The notes: a model not told the origin generated them from the letters alone. 64,000 nucleotides of DNA from Gyrodactylus bullatarudis (GCA_012064415.1 SSNU01000060.1:544824-608823); one strand, 5' to 3'; positions 37,101 through 48,289 are shown, counted from the first letter of the stretch. Made by a program: numbers and translations.

Positions 37101-40100
37101 AGGAAAGATTTGAGCTTTAACGTCTCTTTCCAATGTTTATGGAAACTGAAACATTTTCATCACTCCTTTTATGCATTCGAGAAGAATAAGCATTCCACAA
37201 AATGAACAAAAATGCAGTATTTCCATGTACTATATTATTATTCTGTTCCGAATGATAATAAAAAGTATTTGAATTGATCTCTTTCGATGATAATTTCCCT
37301 CTTCACTTCTAATAGATAAGTACATACTTACTTGAAAGTAGATGTTAGCCAAGTATAATACGATATATTTAGTTTGTTTATCTATGACAATGTAAATACA
37401 GAGAGTATAAGTCTTGACAATAAGTATTTAATGATACCACACTATGTATATCAAATTCATATCTACACACTTTCACAGAGCGGATATTTTTCATTTGGTT
37501 AGCAAACAATTGACTCTCTTATATAAAGTTAAATATTCAGAGACAAGATACTGTAGAAATACTGTGTCTAATGCAATTATTAATTCTCTAAAAATTAGAA
37601 AAATTTTTGACCTCATTGTAGTGTGTTTAGTTCTTACAGAAAAACTTGGTCCTAAATTTCGAAAAGCTCAAATACTTTTGAATTTCGAGATTTCAGATTA
37701 AGAAGATGAAAATCTTAGTAAAATAAAAAAAAGAATTTTTGTCAGTCTGGTACAGTTGGTATTTTTCAATAATTTTTTATTAATTATTCTGTAGACAAAT
37801 AGAAATTGAGTATTTGTTGGCCAATCAGAATCGAGAAACATTCCTCCTGCAAATTTCCTACGGTTTCAAATACATTTTGCTAGAATCTCAAATTTCTTAA
37901 AGGGTTGATAAAATTTTTTAGATGATCTTAATCTTTTGTTCTGATTAATTTCCACTTCGAGTTTTCTCATGATCATATCAGGAAGCAACAACAACAGTAG
38001 TCTGTCAGACTTAAGTTTAGTATATTCAGCATGCATATTTTGAGTCAACATATAAATTTTGAGCACTACTAGCTAGTCTTTTGAAAAAGACCGCTGCTCT
38101 GATGTAGCCATATAGTTTAACCTCAACCGACTGATTTAAACCTATCGTGAGATTCAGAGTCGGACATTCTCACTTATTGCGCAGATCTCATCAGTGTCAT
38201 ATACAAACTATTTTATAATATAGATCAAACAAATCTCAAAAATCCCAAAAAATCTCAAAGATTATTAAAAAGGCTGTTTTCATCTACTTATTAGTAGATT
38301 GAGGGTTTATTAGAAAATCGACTTTCTTCAAAGGGACCAAAAGAATTCTTACTAAATGAAAGTTCCATTACAATATTATTCAGTTTTATATTACTTGCAA
38401 GTCTTTCTCTAGATTTTCGGGTTTCTTATCGTCTCTATAGGGTTTGAATTTTGAATGTTAAAAAATCTTTTGTATCAAAGACAGCATGATATTTCTATTA
38501 TCCACTACATACTGTTTTCATTTGTTTGAAAAAAAAACAAAACAATAGATTAAGTTATTACTTCAAACGATGTACATACTTTTGATACATTGATTAGCAC
38601 TATATTTCTCTCCTTTTGATCTTTATTGGGATATTTTTATGACGAAAGAAGCTCTTAGATTTTATTACTGAATTGTATTTACTACTATCTACATTAGGAA
38701 TTGATTAGAATAATTCATCCTGACAGGAATTGTCTAGAAATTACGCTGTTATGTTTTTAAGGCAAAAATCTATTTTTAGACATGAAGTGGAATCTTGGAA
38801 GTATTTCTGAGTGTATTTGCTAATCTTAGTATTCTACATCACCTAGGTCCTAGATTCTAGGAATTGATTTCAACTTGTAGAGTTGTGACCAACAACTAGA
38901 TTTAAAAAGCTCAAATAGGTTGACTCCGAGACAGATTAACCCTTTCGATGCCGTTTGAAAACCAATAAAGATAGCTTTCTAATTCTTTTTGCATGTTTCT
39001 TAGAATTTTTTTTGATAAAATTTAGAAAAACGAAATTTTTGAATTCCAACTTCTTCCACTAGATATTTTAATGGACATATATGTCCAAACGGCCCTTAAG
39101 GGTAACAATTTTTAACTGTTTAATTTTTATATGAAATCAACAAAAATATACAGAATAAACAGCATTTATTCAAGAGTGAGCTATTACAAAGCAGCTTTCT
39201 TCATTTGAAATACAATAAAACATGTTACAAGTTATACAATAGGTAGATATCTTTCTTTTGCAGATTGAACAGCCTTTGCGTGAATTGGGATTCTCAACTC
39301 TGGCTGGGAGATGTTTCATAGAAGCAACTGACTCACAGGACAATTGAAGCATTGATTCATTACTTTTCCTAAGACTTTTTCTTGAGCGAGTGGTACATCC
39401 TTCTTCTTCAGATACGGGAATTTTAAACTTCTTCATTTCTGCGAAGCCTTGTTTGATTAAATCATCTGATAAATTTAGTTGGAAGTTCAGTAAATCAAGA
39501 CAGTCTTCCTTGTCATTATTTCTTTTGTAAAGCAGCCAAGAGTTAACGATTGATGCAAATAGAACCCATTGGAATATAGCAAAGTACCTAAAATAATAAT
39601 TGTTAATAAAAAAAGTCTTACCAATTTTTTGCTCTGTGGTTTGGCTGGTATCTAGACATGAAAGAATCGAATAGATCAACACCACCCATTGACTTGTTAT
39701 AAACTGATACGATTTCGGGATAGGGTACATCTATTCTTTTACTGCTTTTGGAGCACCAGCGTTTAATATTTGAAATGGGCTCAGCACCAGCAAAAGTTGA
39801 AGTGAAAGTTACAGCTTTGTTGTCAAACCATCTTAGAAAGTAAAGTTTTTCAGACTCCGAATAGAGTAAATCGTAGCTGCCTCTGCCTTTTTTCTTGAGA
39901 TCTTTATCTTGTAATAAAGATTTTCCAGTAAGACCCAAACGGTTTGATCTAATCTGGGGAGAAAGTAATGTTGACTTTTGGATGTAATCTTGTATCTCTC
40001 ATGTTTTGGATAATCGGTACAGTTTGGACCGTTTCCTGTAGAGGAGTTTCATTGAATAAGGGAAGAGCCGAGCATAAATAATCAATTTGGTCTTCAATCT

Positions 40101-43100
40101 CTTCTAATTCTTCATCAGAGTTTTCAGCATCTGGAATTAAGACAACTTGCCAAAAATCTCCCTTTCTTGATTCTTTATATGTTGCTTCACTATCCATACC
40201 TTTAAGTGCCGTTTGGACATATGTCCTGTAGTTTGAACGTTAATAACTCTTTCTACCATCGAGTTCCGTAATCCAATAAAGCTTCATCATAAAGTCAAGG
40301 TTGAATTCTATTGGTCACCTAAATTATAAAATGAAAAACATTGTTTTTCTCATGGAAAACTTATAAAAAAAATTTTCAATAAATCAAAAAAAATTCTCTA
40401 AATAAATCTTCAATTTTGAAATAGAAACAAATGGAACATAGTTAAAAAACACATCATTAGATTGTTAAAAAGTTCATGATTAAGTGAAAAAAAATCTTTG
40501 TAAAAAATTGAAAAATAACGAAATTATGTAGGTTTAAAATAGATGGACAAATATGTCCATCGGCACCGAAAGAGTTAAAGAGGCAAGATTAATTTTCAAG
40601 CTGTAATTTAACAAAAATGATAAATTCCAAAATTCATCGAGAATAGCTGAACGTAAATGTGAGATTTTAAAAAATTCAAGCCAAAATTATATATATTACT
40701 TGACTTTGTTCATTACCAAATGCTGAGTTAATTACAGTATTTAATTCTAAAAGAAGAAGAGCGTTGCTCTATTCTAGGAAATCAGAAATACAACATTATT
40801 TCTTTTTCAGTGTATTTTTTTCCATGTGATGCTAGAAAGATTTCCCTTTTATGCTAGCTAATTAAAAAGAAATCAAATCTTTGTTTTGAATTCTGAACTA
40901 TTCTAGTCTTGTTTTATGTGTCTTTTCAAAATATTAATTAAGCAGCACAAATTATGAAGATACCAGTCTGGTCAAGCCATACGTGAGGATCAGATAACTG
41001 CTCTTCATCTTGAGCTATTTATTAGACTTGAATAAAATTTTGCAAAATTACTTAAATCGCCCATCGATATGATCACGTATTTTAATATCATTTCACCGAA
41101 TTTCGCTTCAAAATACCTATCCATGCTTCTGGTATAAGATAAACAAAATTATGAACATTTTCTAATTAAAAAATGTTTTTTAATGTTTTAGTTGGCTAGT
41201 TGACATGAAGATGAGAAGAATTTTTACAAAAAGCTCAAAATTTTTCTCCGAGTAGTCAGGAACACGAATGTATTTTATTATTATTTTCAAAATTCTAATT
41301 AAAAAACGTTTTTTAATGTTTTATTTTCATAAATTTTACAGTAAAAATATATCTATTGAAACATCTTATTTTTATTGAAACACGAATATTTAACCCCTAA
41401 CTAAGTATTATTTATGTCGACCTATCTAAATGTATAGAAATCACTTGCTGCATTCTGATTGATTCTTATTTTTCATGAATATTTTGATTTTTTAAATTTT
41501 CACTATTTTGTTTTTCTCATTACAGAAATATAAAAAGATATTCTGAAGTGAAATTTAGTGTGATGATACTTGAAGATCAAATTTATCATATTAATAGGGG
41601 ATATTAGTTATTTTGGAAATTTTCTAGTCTATTAGACATAATTCTAGATTCAATGCAAACTTTATACAAAAGTCAATCCTAATTACCAGAGTATTTCAGT
41701 TAACTAACGAATTTCCAAAAACAGTTATAATTATGCAATTTGATCTAAATTTTATTTTTTCTTCTCTCATTGATGTGAAATATAATCCTATTTATAAATT
41801 AGGATGGTAAACCATACATTAGTAAATGATTATGGCAATCTAGGATACTAAGTATCACGTACGTTTTTCCCTAGCACTTCCTTTTCTTGATAAAATACAT
41901 TTAAATTAAGCAAATATAATTGAAGCACTCTATTCCTTTATTGACATAAGAAATAAACTTGATGAACATTGTTCATTGAACAACAACCTTGTACATAAAA
42001 ACAGAGTCTATAATGGATTTCGTGATTATCAAGTTGTATTTGATCACCAAGGTGATTTTAGAGCTTTCCAGTTTAATAAAATTCCAAATACATTGACCAA
42101 ATCTGTCCAATTTTCAAAATAATCGGGTTACAAATATGAGGCAATGATGATCACAACAATATGAAACATTTCCTAAAAATAGTACGAAACTTTCACGGAT
42201 TCCACTGGATGAACTAACCTTTTTCAAGCCATCTTAAAATTTAGTTCAACTGAGGCTAGTTGACATGAAGATGAGAAGAATTTTTACAAAAAGCTCAAAA
42301 TTTTTCTCCGAGTAGTCAGGAACACGAATGTATTTTATTATTATTTTCAAAATTATTATCACGAAAGAAAATGATCCGAAATTTAAGAAGTTTAACTTTT
42401 TCTTGAAAACAGCGACTTTCTTTCAAGCTCTATGGCCGAGTTCAAATTATTCGTCTAATGATGGTCGAAAACTTCAGCATTTAATTGCTTTAAATCTTCG
42501 AAGTCCATAAAATTTTTTAGCTTGAGCGTTGTAAAAGTGGAAATTAGGCGTATTTTCGAAATTTGAAAAGCGGCCTAAATTCATTTCATGATTTAGTTTC
42601 CAACTATCCGGAGGAAAATCGAGTTTCTTGTGAAAATAATAAATTCTCATCTTCATGTCAACTATTCCATTTTCAGATCATTTTCAAAAGCTTGCAATTG
42701 GAATTTGAAAAAATTTGTAATAGAAAGGCGGTTCTTACAATTTGATTTAAAACTTTTGGACCGTAAGAAAATCCAAGGGTCTGTAATCCATTTTATTTCT
42801 AGTCAACCTTAGTAAGTATAGGTCCTGCACTATTCATTGCTTTGTCAATATCTACTCAGTTTGATTAAAGGGATTTGGAGCTTTCTAGATTGTTCAGAGG
42901 ATATAGCACCAACAAGTTGTTTATATTAAAATGGTCTAAACTTTTACAGGTTGATTATGAATCAGTGACTAAATCTATTAATTTTCTCTCAAAACCACTT
43001 CTTAATGTTATTTGTAGGTACAATGATTATAATTATAATTATTATATTCATAATTATGAATAAAAAATGGTTATGTATCCTTTCTAAAGGACCCAAATCA

Positions 43101-46100
43101 AGGGATCAGTGTATCTTTTAATTTTACAAAGAAATTTTCGAACTCTTTTAGTTGAAAAACGCTCTAGTCTAATCTTTTTTTCATTCGGAACGGGTAAATT
43201 TTTAATACGAACACTATGTTGAATTATTGATGTTGATCTCAAGCTTAAATGCGTGCCAATTCATTCATAAATAATAAATTCAATGAAATATGATCACGAG
43301 ATGTATTTGTAAAGTATATTTCTTCTCGTTTCACTCTTTTCTTCAAGTTATCCTTATTTATTTCTCTCCTTAGTGAATGATTTCATTAGTGATGAATTTG
43401 AAAAACTAGTTATTTCAAAAATGAATCCTTCCCCAGAGCGTCCCTCTGTTTTATTCTCTATCAAAATACTTTTCTATTGGTAGAGGTTACTTTCGTTTTT
43501 ACGACGAGACATTCTCAGTGGGGGGAGCGGATGATTTTCTAAACACAATTCCAATGATGACTTCCAAAAGTTTTGTTTTCGGGAATATTTTTAGAAACTA
43601 CTAATGTGTGCCTTTAGAGTGAATTCAATTGTATTCTCATAATCTCTTTTAAAATAATTAAAATATTTTTCATTCTTTTATTGCTTTAGTAACTTAAGAG
43701 ATGAGTTTAGTTATTTTTGTAATTGACCGAATTAAATTATAAAAGTATTTACAGAAGTTCAATTATTAATATTTGAATTGAATTTTCAAGAACTCGATAT
43801 TTGACACAATAACTCAGCTATTTTCACAGACATCTGTTAACTTTAATTAAGAATACGCAAAGCTTAAACATATGGTTCAAGGTAGGTATATTACTGAAAA
43901 TAGAAAGCTTTAATTAACTGTATAGAGACAATAAGAAAACCGAAAATCGAGAAAAAGAATCGCAATCAATACAACTATTCTCATTGAGATTCACATCGAC
44001 GAAAATCGAACTTGTATTAAATTTCCCATCTACTGATAAGTAAAATTGAAGTCGAGGATCAAAGATCTCAATTTTTCATCAACAATTTTTTTTGTTAGAC
44101 AAAAATCTTATATTGAGTTGAAATATAAATACAAATTAAAACGAAAATCTTCTTGTATAAATAGAAATAAATACAATAATTAAATGACCTGTACGATATG
44201 AACTGTTAAAATGATAAAATAAAGTAAAAGCTCTGGAGTTGTAAAAACTATGCTTGAGAACTAGTGAATAATTCGAATGTTTTTGAAATTTCCAAGATCC
44301 AGATTATGAAAAAAATTATGGTTAATTTTCAAACTCCCGTTTCTTGAACTTTGAGCTGAATTTTTTTTATTGTTTTAAAGTTGGAACAATTAGACAGGAA
44401 AGTTGAAACCTGAGAATTTCTGACTTTAAATAATACACAGAATTAATCACAGTAAAAGGGTTTTTAATTTTTTTTGTTTTTTTAATGAAACAAGAAAAAG
44501 AGCTGTTTACGCTTTAGTAGACGTACTAATGAAACTGTTAAAATGAACTGTATCATTGAAACTGACATTGAAACATTCATTTAATAGTAATTTTTTTTCA
44601 ATAGGAAATGAAAGAAGAAACTCGGACAATAATTGATGAAATCAATGGATATAATCGAACTCAAGTTATATGCAACCTTCTTGAATATTATTATGCAAAT
44701 TTGAAAAAGATAAGTGAAAATTCACTCAGTTCAATGTGTAAATTCGCATCGATATTCAGAGTTCACAGAATCAGTTCCAAAGTCAATCATTCTGTAGGTT
44801 AATTTTTTGTGTCTCTTAACACACGAAGAATATCTAATAGTAACAATGTCATAATAATAAATTATTAAAGTTTTGATTCATTACGATATACGTTTACTGA
44901 AAGTAGTTTATTGAAAATATTTTTTCCAAATTCCAAGGGTGCTGTCATATATAATAATGGAAATTTCTTAATAATCCTTAGAATAGACCAGTAATCCTTT
45001 GCTTCTGTCTAGGAATTGGATTTTTGAAAAGATAAAGCGCGCGAAAATCTTTGGTGGGAATTTGAATCAATGGAATATACATATATTTTTGCAAATCTGA
45101 GAACTAGGAAGTCATTTTAAATTTCGTATTCAAATTAAATTTGCTTTTAGAATATAGTTTAGACGAGCGGTATTAAGATTTATTATTATATCTTGGAATT
45201 TTTGGAATCAAGATCATACGGACAACATGAAGAAAAAACTTTTAAGAAATATATTACAGTGAAAATATATCTATTGAAACATCTTATTTTTATTGAAACA
45301 CGAATATTTAACCCCTAATTAAGTATTATTTATGTCGACCTATCTAAATTTATAGAAATCACTTGCTGCATTCTGATTGATAAATAATACTTAATTAGGG
45401 GCTAAATATTCGTGTTTCAATAAAAATAAGATGTTTCAATAGAAATATTTTTACTGTAATACTTAAAAAAAAATCATTGCATACATTTCAAATCTCGAGA
45501 TAGAGCAAAAGTCCTATATTTTGAATTTTGAGCTGAAAATTTTCATTGATTCAATAGTCAAAAAAGTTTTTTAGGATCAAGGTTAGATAAGAAAATCGAT
45601 TATGCTAAAGCTGATCTAATGGTTACTCTCATTATCATTTGGAAGTTGTAATTTCGATTTCTGGATCATTTTCTTGAAAATCAGTGTAATTTTAATTAAA
45701 TCAAAATCCCTTAAAATGGTGGGTTTTCCGTCAACATTTTATGTCAATATTCAACTATCTTTTCTAATTATGATCCTAAAAGAATTCTTTTAACCATCAA
45801 CAAAAATTCTCAGTTCAAAATTCAAAATTTCTTCAAGCGTTAGGCATAATTACCCGGATTCCAGAAAATCTTTAACATATTCGATTACTGAGTGAAAGAA
45901 TGTGGATTTTTTTTAAATCATAAATTCATCGAGAATAATAATTGTTGTAAAATAAATGTATTTATCAACTTGTTTAGGCTGCAATAATGGAGGAAAAGGG
46001 ACGTATGAATCATCAGATAAACTGTATTGATGAAGAGGTTATCCTTAAAATCCTTCAGATTATTCAGTATGTTCAATTCAATCATTCCAAATTACGAGAA

Positions 46101-48289
46101 GATTGCTTAAGAGCCCTTGATATAATCGAACAAAGAGCTATCAATGAACTTTGGACTGAGGTATGTATATTATATATTGGTTATGTTGATTTCGATGCTA
46201 TCAACATTTTTGATTCAATTTAGTTTCATTAAGAGTAGTAGTCCAGAACTCAGTTTTATTCATTTATGAAAATCAAGTTTCCAAATATAGTAGCTTTCAA
46301 AACTGAAACGAAAAAGGGAATTTCTGCTTGATTCGAAAAATAAGATAACGATGTAAATAATACAAAATGAGAAAAATTCGCGAAAATTGATAAGCTGAAA
46401 AAAAGAGAATAAATTAAAAATAAGAGATATTCTTTCTCAGGGCAAAATAAAACCCAAATTTAAAAAAATAAATTTTAGTAAATAACAAATATTTTAACCT
46501 TCAATTCGAATAAGTATAATATTTTTCGATTTCAAAATTATTGCATCTCTGTTGAGCTTAGCAAATTTTTCCAAACAATGAAAATCCTCTGAAGACCTAT
46601 AAAATCGGGATTGAGATCATTTATAAGAATGAAATATTATGATATAATATTGTTTTAGAATAGGATCTTGTGCCAATTTCATAAAACATTTAAACAAAAG
46701 ACAGATAAAAAGCTTTTATGATTAATTTACTATAGCTTGTTTCTAGATTATGGTAAAATTGCTTTCTATTGTAAAAATTAATTCAATATTGACTATATCT
46801 TTGTACGCTTACTACCTGACTATAGTCAATCTATGCCGAACAACTCCCTGATAAAACTACTTTGTTCAAAATAAGTCAATATTGGTGGAAATTTACAAGA
46901 AAGCTTATCTATAAAAGCATCAAATTCTGTTGGTTTACACAAAAAATTTTCACTAACATACAATCCTGAATAGTGTTAGAGTATGTCGATAGCAAAAAAA
47001 CCTCCCTATTAGCCAACTATCAGCCTTATCTAGAACTGCCGAGGGGAGGCTAGTCTCTAATGAGACTTCTGCTTATATTTATCTTACAGTAGCTCTAGTT
47101 GAACCTCTAATGACTAACTCAATGAAACAATAAATTTCAATTGCAATGACCAAGCGAGAATTTATACAATAGTTTCACCCTCATTAGGGATCGTCAGTAA
47201 GCTCCGAGAATCGAACAGGCCTTATGCTCGGTGGACAAGCACTCAACCATTTAATCCGACCCACGTTATCTTTGTTTGCGTATAGTATAAGTTCTCGCTT
47301 GGTCATTGCATGTGTGAAATTTATTGTAAGTTTCATTGAGTTATTCATTTGAGGCTCAACTGTAAGACAAAAAATTTGTTTGTTTGGGAAATACTGCCGA
47401 GTTTCTTTGAAAATATTTTCTGTTTCAAATGAGAGACTCATTAGAGGATTTGGAAGTTAAGTGAATATTTAGTAATAAAGCGTATATTTCACCGGATCTC
47501 GTCAGACTATTATACCGGGTAGATAAATATAATAAATTAGATGATCAATAATATCCTCTGATTGGTTATATCATTCCAGAGTACTAAAGGAGAGGGTTTG
47601 AGGTTTGTTGCTAGTATCCATGATCATTGTTTCCTTTTCACGTATCTTTCCATCCATCACTTGACTTCCAAATCCTCTAAATGGGTCTTTCATTTGAAAC
47701 AAAAAATGTTAGCGCAAGAACCATTCTGAAAATAAGACTTCTGCAGGACCCTAATTCTAATACCTCATCTTCAAAATAATACACTTATAACTTTGAACCA
47801 TGATGCCATAATAGAAAAATTTATTTATTATCAGAATAAACATTTTTATACTTTTTGAGTGTCTCAACTTGAGACTCTCAAGTAATCAACATGAAATTAG
47901 TATCAATATAATTCTTGTAGGAGCTCATGTCATGGATAGAAATCAAAAGTAATCAATTTTCGTCATTATCTCTTTGTTTTTAGTTGATTTCTCAATTTTA
48001 TTATACTTTCTAGAGTATTCAATTGGTGACATCATTAAAGTCACTTATGAGTTCATCATTATTCATGGAGATTAGTGCAACGATTAGCTCGGAAGCGCCA
48101 AAATCAGACTATACTCCAGCACAATTGAGCTTGATTGGCTCGTATTGTGCCTTATGGTCGAGTAATGAAAACACCAAAAACAGTGTCAGAGAAAAGTTCC
48201 GCCAAGCCATCATCAGAAATCGTAATTTCAAAGTTACCCAACTATCTGAGGATATCAATATCAAGGAAGACGAAATAACATCACTGTAA
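16154..48289 (+). CDS. FAM126: Hyccin (FAM126), PI4KIIIalpha complex scaffold
   Basis: Hyccin binds TTC7 and stabilises PI4-kinase IIIalpha at the plasma membrane. Manual exons are 16154-16594, 16641-16910, 44605-44793, 45978-46160 and 48014-48289 (452 residues), all joined at phase 0. Introns are 46, 27694, 1184 and 1853 nt with consensus-like GTGAAT, GTGAGT, GTAGGT and GTATGT donors. Exon 1 matches the helical N-terminus (LKLWIDDI..., LIYELLPTLLQSYY). Exon 3 matches the NRFEVL/LC helix pair (NRTQVICNLLEYYY...SSMCKFASI). Exons 4 and 5 match the last conserved helices (LREDCLRALDIIEQRAINEL then LVTSLKSL). Exon 2 is a Ser/Thr-rich linker. AATAAA occurs at 48435-48440. Assignment rests on remembered similarity spread over distant exons in one order. 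Confidence 0.8.
17193..17204 (+). repeat. Twelve-base guanine run
   Basis: An uninterrupted run of 12 G in strongly AT-rich DNA, inside hyccin intron 2. A shorter G run occurs near 17492. It could be real or an assembly/homopolymer artefact. Confidence 0.8.
18136..18413 (-). CDS. Unrecognised candidate exons antisense in hyccin intron 2
   Basis: Minus strand 18413-18260 is open and protein-like (LFGGKINFTLAWYSLEG, then FGFLIECTRAVQNYG). It has an AG acceptor just before it and a GTAAGG donor after it. If the next 20 nt (18259-18240, GT...AG) are removed, the frame continues through FVLIKFGIPKMRPAKDKTL to a stop at 18136. I do not recognise the family and did not find a start exon. Twenty nucleotides would be shorter than the other introns here. 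It may be a nested gene, a transposon relic or chance. Confidence 0.3.
19167..19260. repeat. 94-bp TTAA-bounded miniature element with 20-bp palindrome
   Basis: The element begins TTAACCCCTTCGA and ends TCGAAGGGGTCAA, resembling piggyBac-type ends (right target site mutated to TCAA). The right half contains a perfect 20-bp palindrome at 19224-19243. No coding capacity. Confidence 0.55.
19480..19935. repeat. Foldback repeat with GGCGCC-containing arms
   Basis: Sequence around 19480-19582 reappears inverted at about 19818-19930, with shared TTTGGCGCCAAA and CAATAAAAATTTTCAGCTCC stretches. Similar single arms occur near 3395, 33540 and 35985. This is a dispersed non-coding palindromic family. 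Confidence 0.6.
19936..22733. other. Hyccin intron DNA made of diverged repeats
   Basis: No gene is supported. An inverted pair (about 21112-21147 and 21310-21356) flanks a stretch that recurs near 55325-55370. The ATCGCCCATCGAT motif near 21048 recurs at 41060. Confidence 0.4.
22734..25775. mobile_element. Palindromic TTAA element split by a piggyBac insertion
   Basis: The left end TTAACCCTTAAAGTCCCAGA (22734-22753) is matched in inverse at about 25755-25775, where the flanking TTAA reads TTAT. Long diverged arms follow: 23300-23400 matches 25360-25435 inverted, and 22770-22800 matches 25700-25735 inverted. The arms carry no ORF of their own, so this is a foldback or piggyBac-derived element. 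A separate piggyBac sits in its middle (23570-25282). Confidence 0.65.
23570..25282 (-). mobile_element. Defective piggyBac transposon (copy A)
   Basis: TTAA duplications at 23570-23573 and 25279-25282 flank ends reading CCCTCGCAT and ATGCGAGGG. On the minus strand, 25040-24519 encodes the acidic N-terminus. Around 24490-24420 lie the HFDDKTRL and DKLRPIR blocks, after a frameshift. 24374-23919 encodes the catalytic part with VTCDNFFTTYELA (second Asp) and YNKTKGGVDTL (third Asp). 23876-23658 encodes a Cys-rich C-terminal zinc finger (CYICTW...CYKCNKNIC). The block that normally holds the first catalytic Asp is missing between DKLRPIR and the FGQRVVKQL region. This copy cannot be an active transposase. 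Confidence 0.85.
25776..28032. other. Hyccin intron DNA, no supported gene
   Basis: Several short open frames (26520-26714, 26816-27058, 27466-27657) lack recognisable motifs. A hydrophobic stretch in the second could be chance in AT-rich DNA. No RNA gene was seen. Confidence 0.35.
28033..29176 (-). mobile_element. 1.1-kb DNA transposon with 38-bp TIRs and HTH protein
   Basis: Perfect 38-bp inverted repeats at 28033-28070 and 29139-29176 each contain the palindrome CTATGCATAG. The minus-strand frame 29140-28583 has a helix-turn-helix-like start (YTNKEKYQIISEFENSLLGY, then GSFAKKKGISIGAL), as seen at the N-terminus of Tc5/pogo-like transposases. A further frame, 28586-28260, has no recognisable domain. 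No DDE core is visible, so it is truncated or non-autonomous. Its right end abuts the LINE fragment that starts at about 29190. Confidence 0.7.
29190..29935 (+). mobile_element. 5'-truncated LINE copy, C-terminal RT part
   Basis: An open frame matches the C-terminal third of the LINE ORF at 49302-50936 residue for residue in most positions. It starts just after the FADD catalytic motif (DDLKF there, reading LKFVFEVKNSLD here) and ends with the same YTxSLLYxxLH C-terminus. It is open for 244 codons but lacks the catalytic half. 5' truncation is the usual result of incomplete target-primed reverse transcription. Confidence 0.85.
29936..31517. other. Hyccin intron DNA, old repeats
   Basis: 30180-30680 belongs to the TAGTTGACATGAAGATG repeat family by its interior and its right end near 30660-30685. 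No gene is supported. Confidence 0.4.
31518..32538 (+). mobile_element. Ginger-type DNA transposon relic with KRBA2-like integrase C-terminus
   Basis: Inverted termini (ATGTTGTAGCTAATTCG at 31518; complement ending at 32538) carry several subterminal copies of GCTAATTCGTACTGAA on both sides, likely transposase-binding repeats. The plus frame 31859-32188 contains VGDNVVIPIPEIDRSKVDD and an SH3-like region. After an in-frame TAA at 32186 it continues to 32370 with KCNCILSCSSNKCKCRK and CNSKCHPGRNC. This Cys-rich tail is known to me from KRBA2/SCAN-domain-type integrase proteins related to Ginger transposons. The integrase core is absent and a stop interrupts the tail, so it is non-functional. 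Confidence 0.7.
32539..34701. other. Hyccin intron DNA, no supported gene
   Basis: Short frames only. A GGCGCC repeat arm lies near 33540-33570. Confidence 0.35.
34702..35386. repeat. Foldback element with about 154-bp arms
   Basis: 34702-34855 is repeated inverted at 35016-35386 after discounting a 220-bp insertion in the right arm. The arms share the CCATGTCTGGCTGAGTCAAC region, ATATCATATAAACAAAATTT and GAAACCGCCTGTAATTTTG. The spacer is about 160 bp and non-coding. Confidence 0.85.
35068..35291. mobile_element. piggyBac-derived MITE inserted at TTAA
   Basis: A 224-bp element bounded by TTAA on both sides with ends CCCTTTCGGTGCCGA and CGGCACCGAAAGGG. These match the termini of the piggyBac at 38936-40578, so that family's transposase probably mobilised it. 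It sits inside one arm of the foldback element at 34702-35386. The other arm (TTAA at 34797-34800) preserves the uninterrupted target sequence. Confidence 0.85.
35387..38935. other. Hyccin intron DNA, no supported gene
   Basis: Open frames up to 85 codons (36129-37701) show no domains. A 36000-36045 segment belongs to the GGCGCC/TAGTTGACAT repeat debris. Confidence 0.35.
38936..40578 (-). mobile_element. Defective piggyBac transposon (copy B)
   Basis: TTAA duplications (38936-38939, 40575-40578) flank CCCTTTCGATGCCG and CGGCACCGAAAGAG ends. Minus-strand coding pieces are 40197-39949 (acidic N-terminus), 39938-39618 (GRGSYDLLY and YNKSMGGVDLFDSFMSRY with the third catalytic Asp), and 39587-39170. 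The last pair is joined by a 34-nt GT...AG intron (39588-39621), giving RAKNWYFAIFQWVLFASIVN. It ends in a Cys-rich finger (CSICKRKISTYCITCNMFYC). The catalytic middle, including the first two Asp blocks, is deleted. It is distinct in sequence from copy A. Confidence 0.85.
41194..41294 (+). repeat. 101-bp direct repeat, copy 1
   Basis: Identical over 101 bp to 42254-42354. It is the left end of the TAGTTGACATGAAGATG element family; no matching right end was found nearby, so it is a truncated copy. The identity implies a recent duplication or conversion. Confidence 0.85.
41339..41470 (+). repeat. Truncated copy of 208-bp MITE
   Basis: This matches the left arm and loop of the complete element at 45253-45460 almost base for base, through GTCGACCTATCTAAAT and CTTGCTGCATTCTGATTGAT, then ends abruptly before the right arm. 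Confidence 0.8.
42257..42663. repeat. Complete 407-bp MITE with 20-bp perfect TIRs
   Basis: It starts TAGTTGACATGAAGATGAGA and ends with the exact reverse complement. Remnants of the same family end at about 3218, 12947 and 22603, and truncated left ends lie at 41197. Short overlapping frames inside are not genes. Confidence 0.8.
42664..44604. other. Hyccin intron 2 distal part, no supported gene
   Basis: AT-rich DNA up to the exon 3 acceptor (TTTTTTTTCAATAG ending at 44604). No coding run with recognisable features. Confidence 0.4.
45253..45460. repeat. Complete 208-bp MITE with 80-bp arms
   Basis: Arms 45253-45332 and 45381-45460 are near-perfect inverse copies around a 48-nt loop. It lies in hyccin intron 3. 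A truncated relative is at 41339-41470. Confidence 0.85.
46955..47450. repeat. SINE-like copy, rearranged, in hyccin intron 4
   Basis: The first part (46955-47110) matches 10460-10632 in the same orientation. 47105-47270 is the tRNA-like body inverted (CGAGAATCGAAC is the reversed B-box). 47280-47360 resumes the plus-strand tail. The arrangement suggests insertion or inversion between copies. The frame at 47184-47441 is incidental. Confidence 0.55.
47430..47680 (+). repeat. LTR-like or promoter-like dispersed repeat, copy
   Basis: It shares GATCTCGTCAGACT, a TATA-like run and CCTCTGATTGGTT with 59485-59720 and 61165-61345, and more weakly with 21985-22090 and 22900-23060. The order suggests one end of a retroelement, but neither TG...CA termini nor a paired copy was defined. 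Confidence 0.45.
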
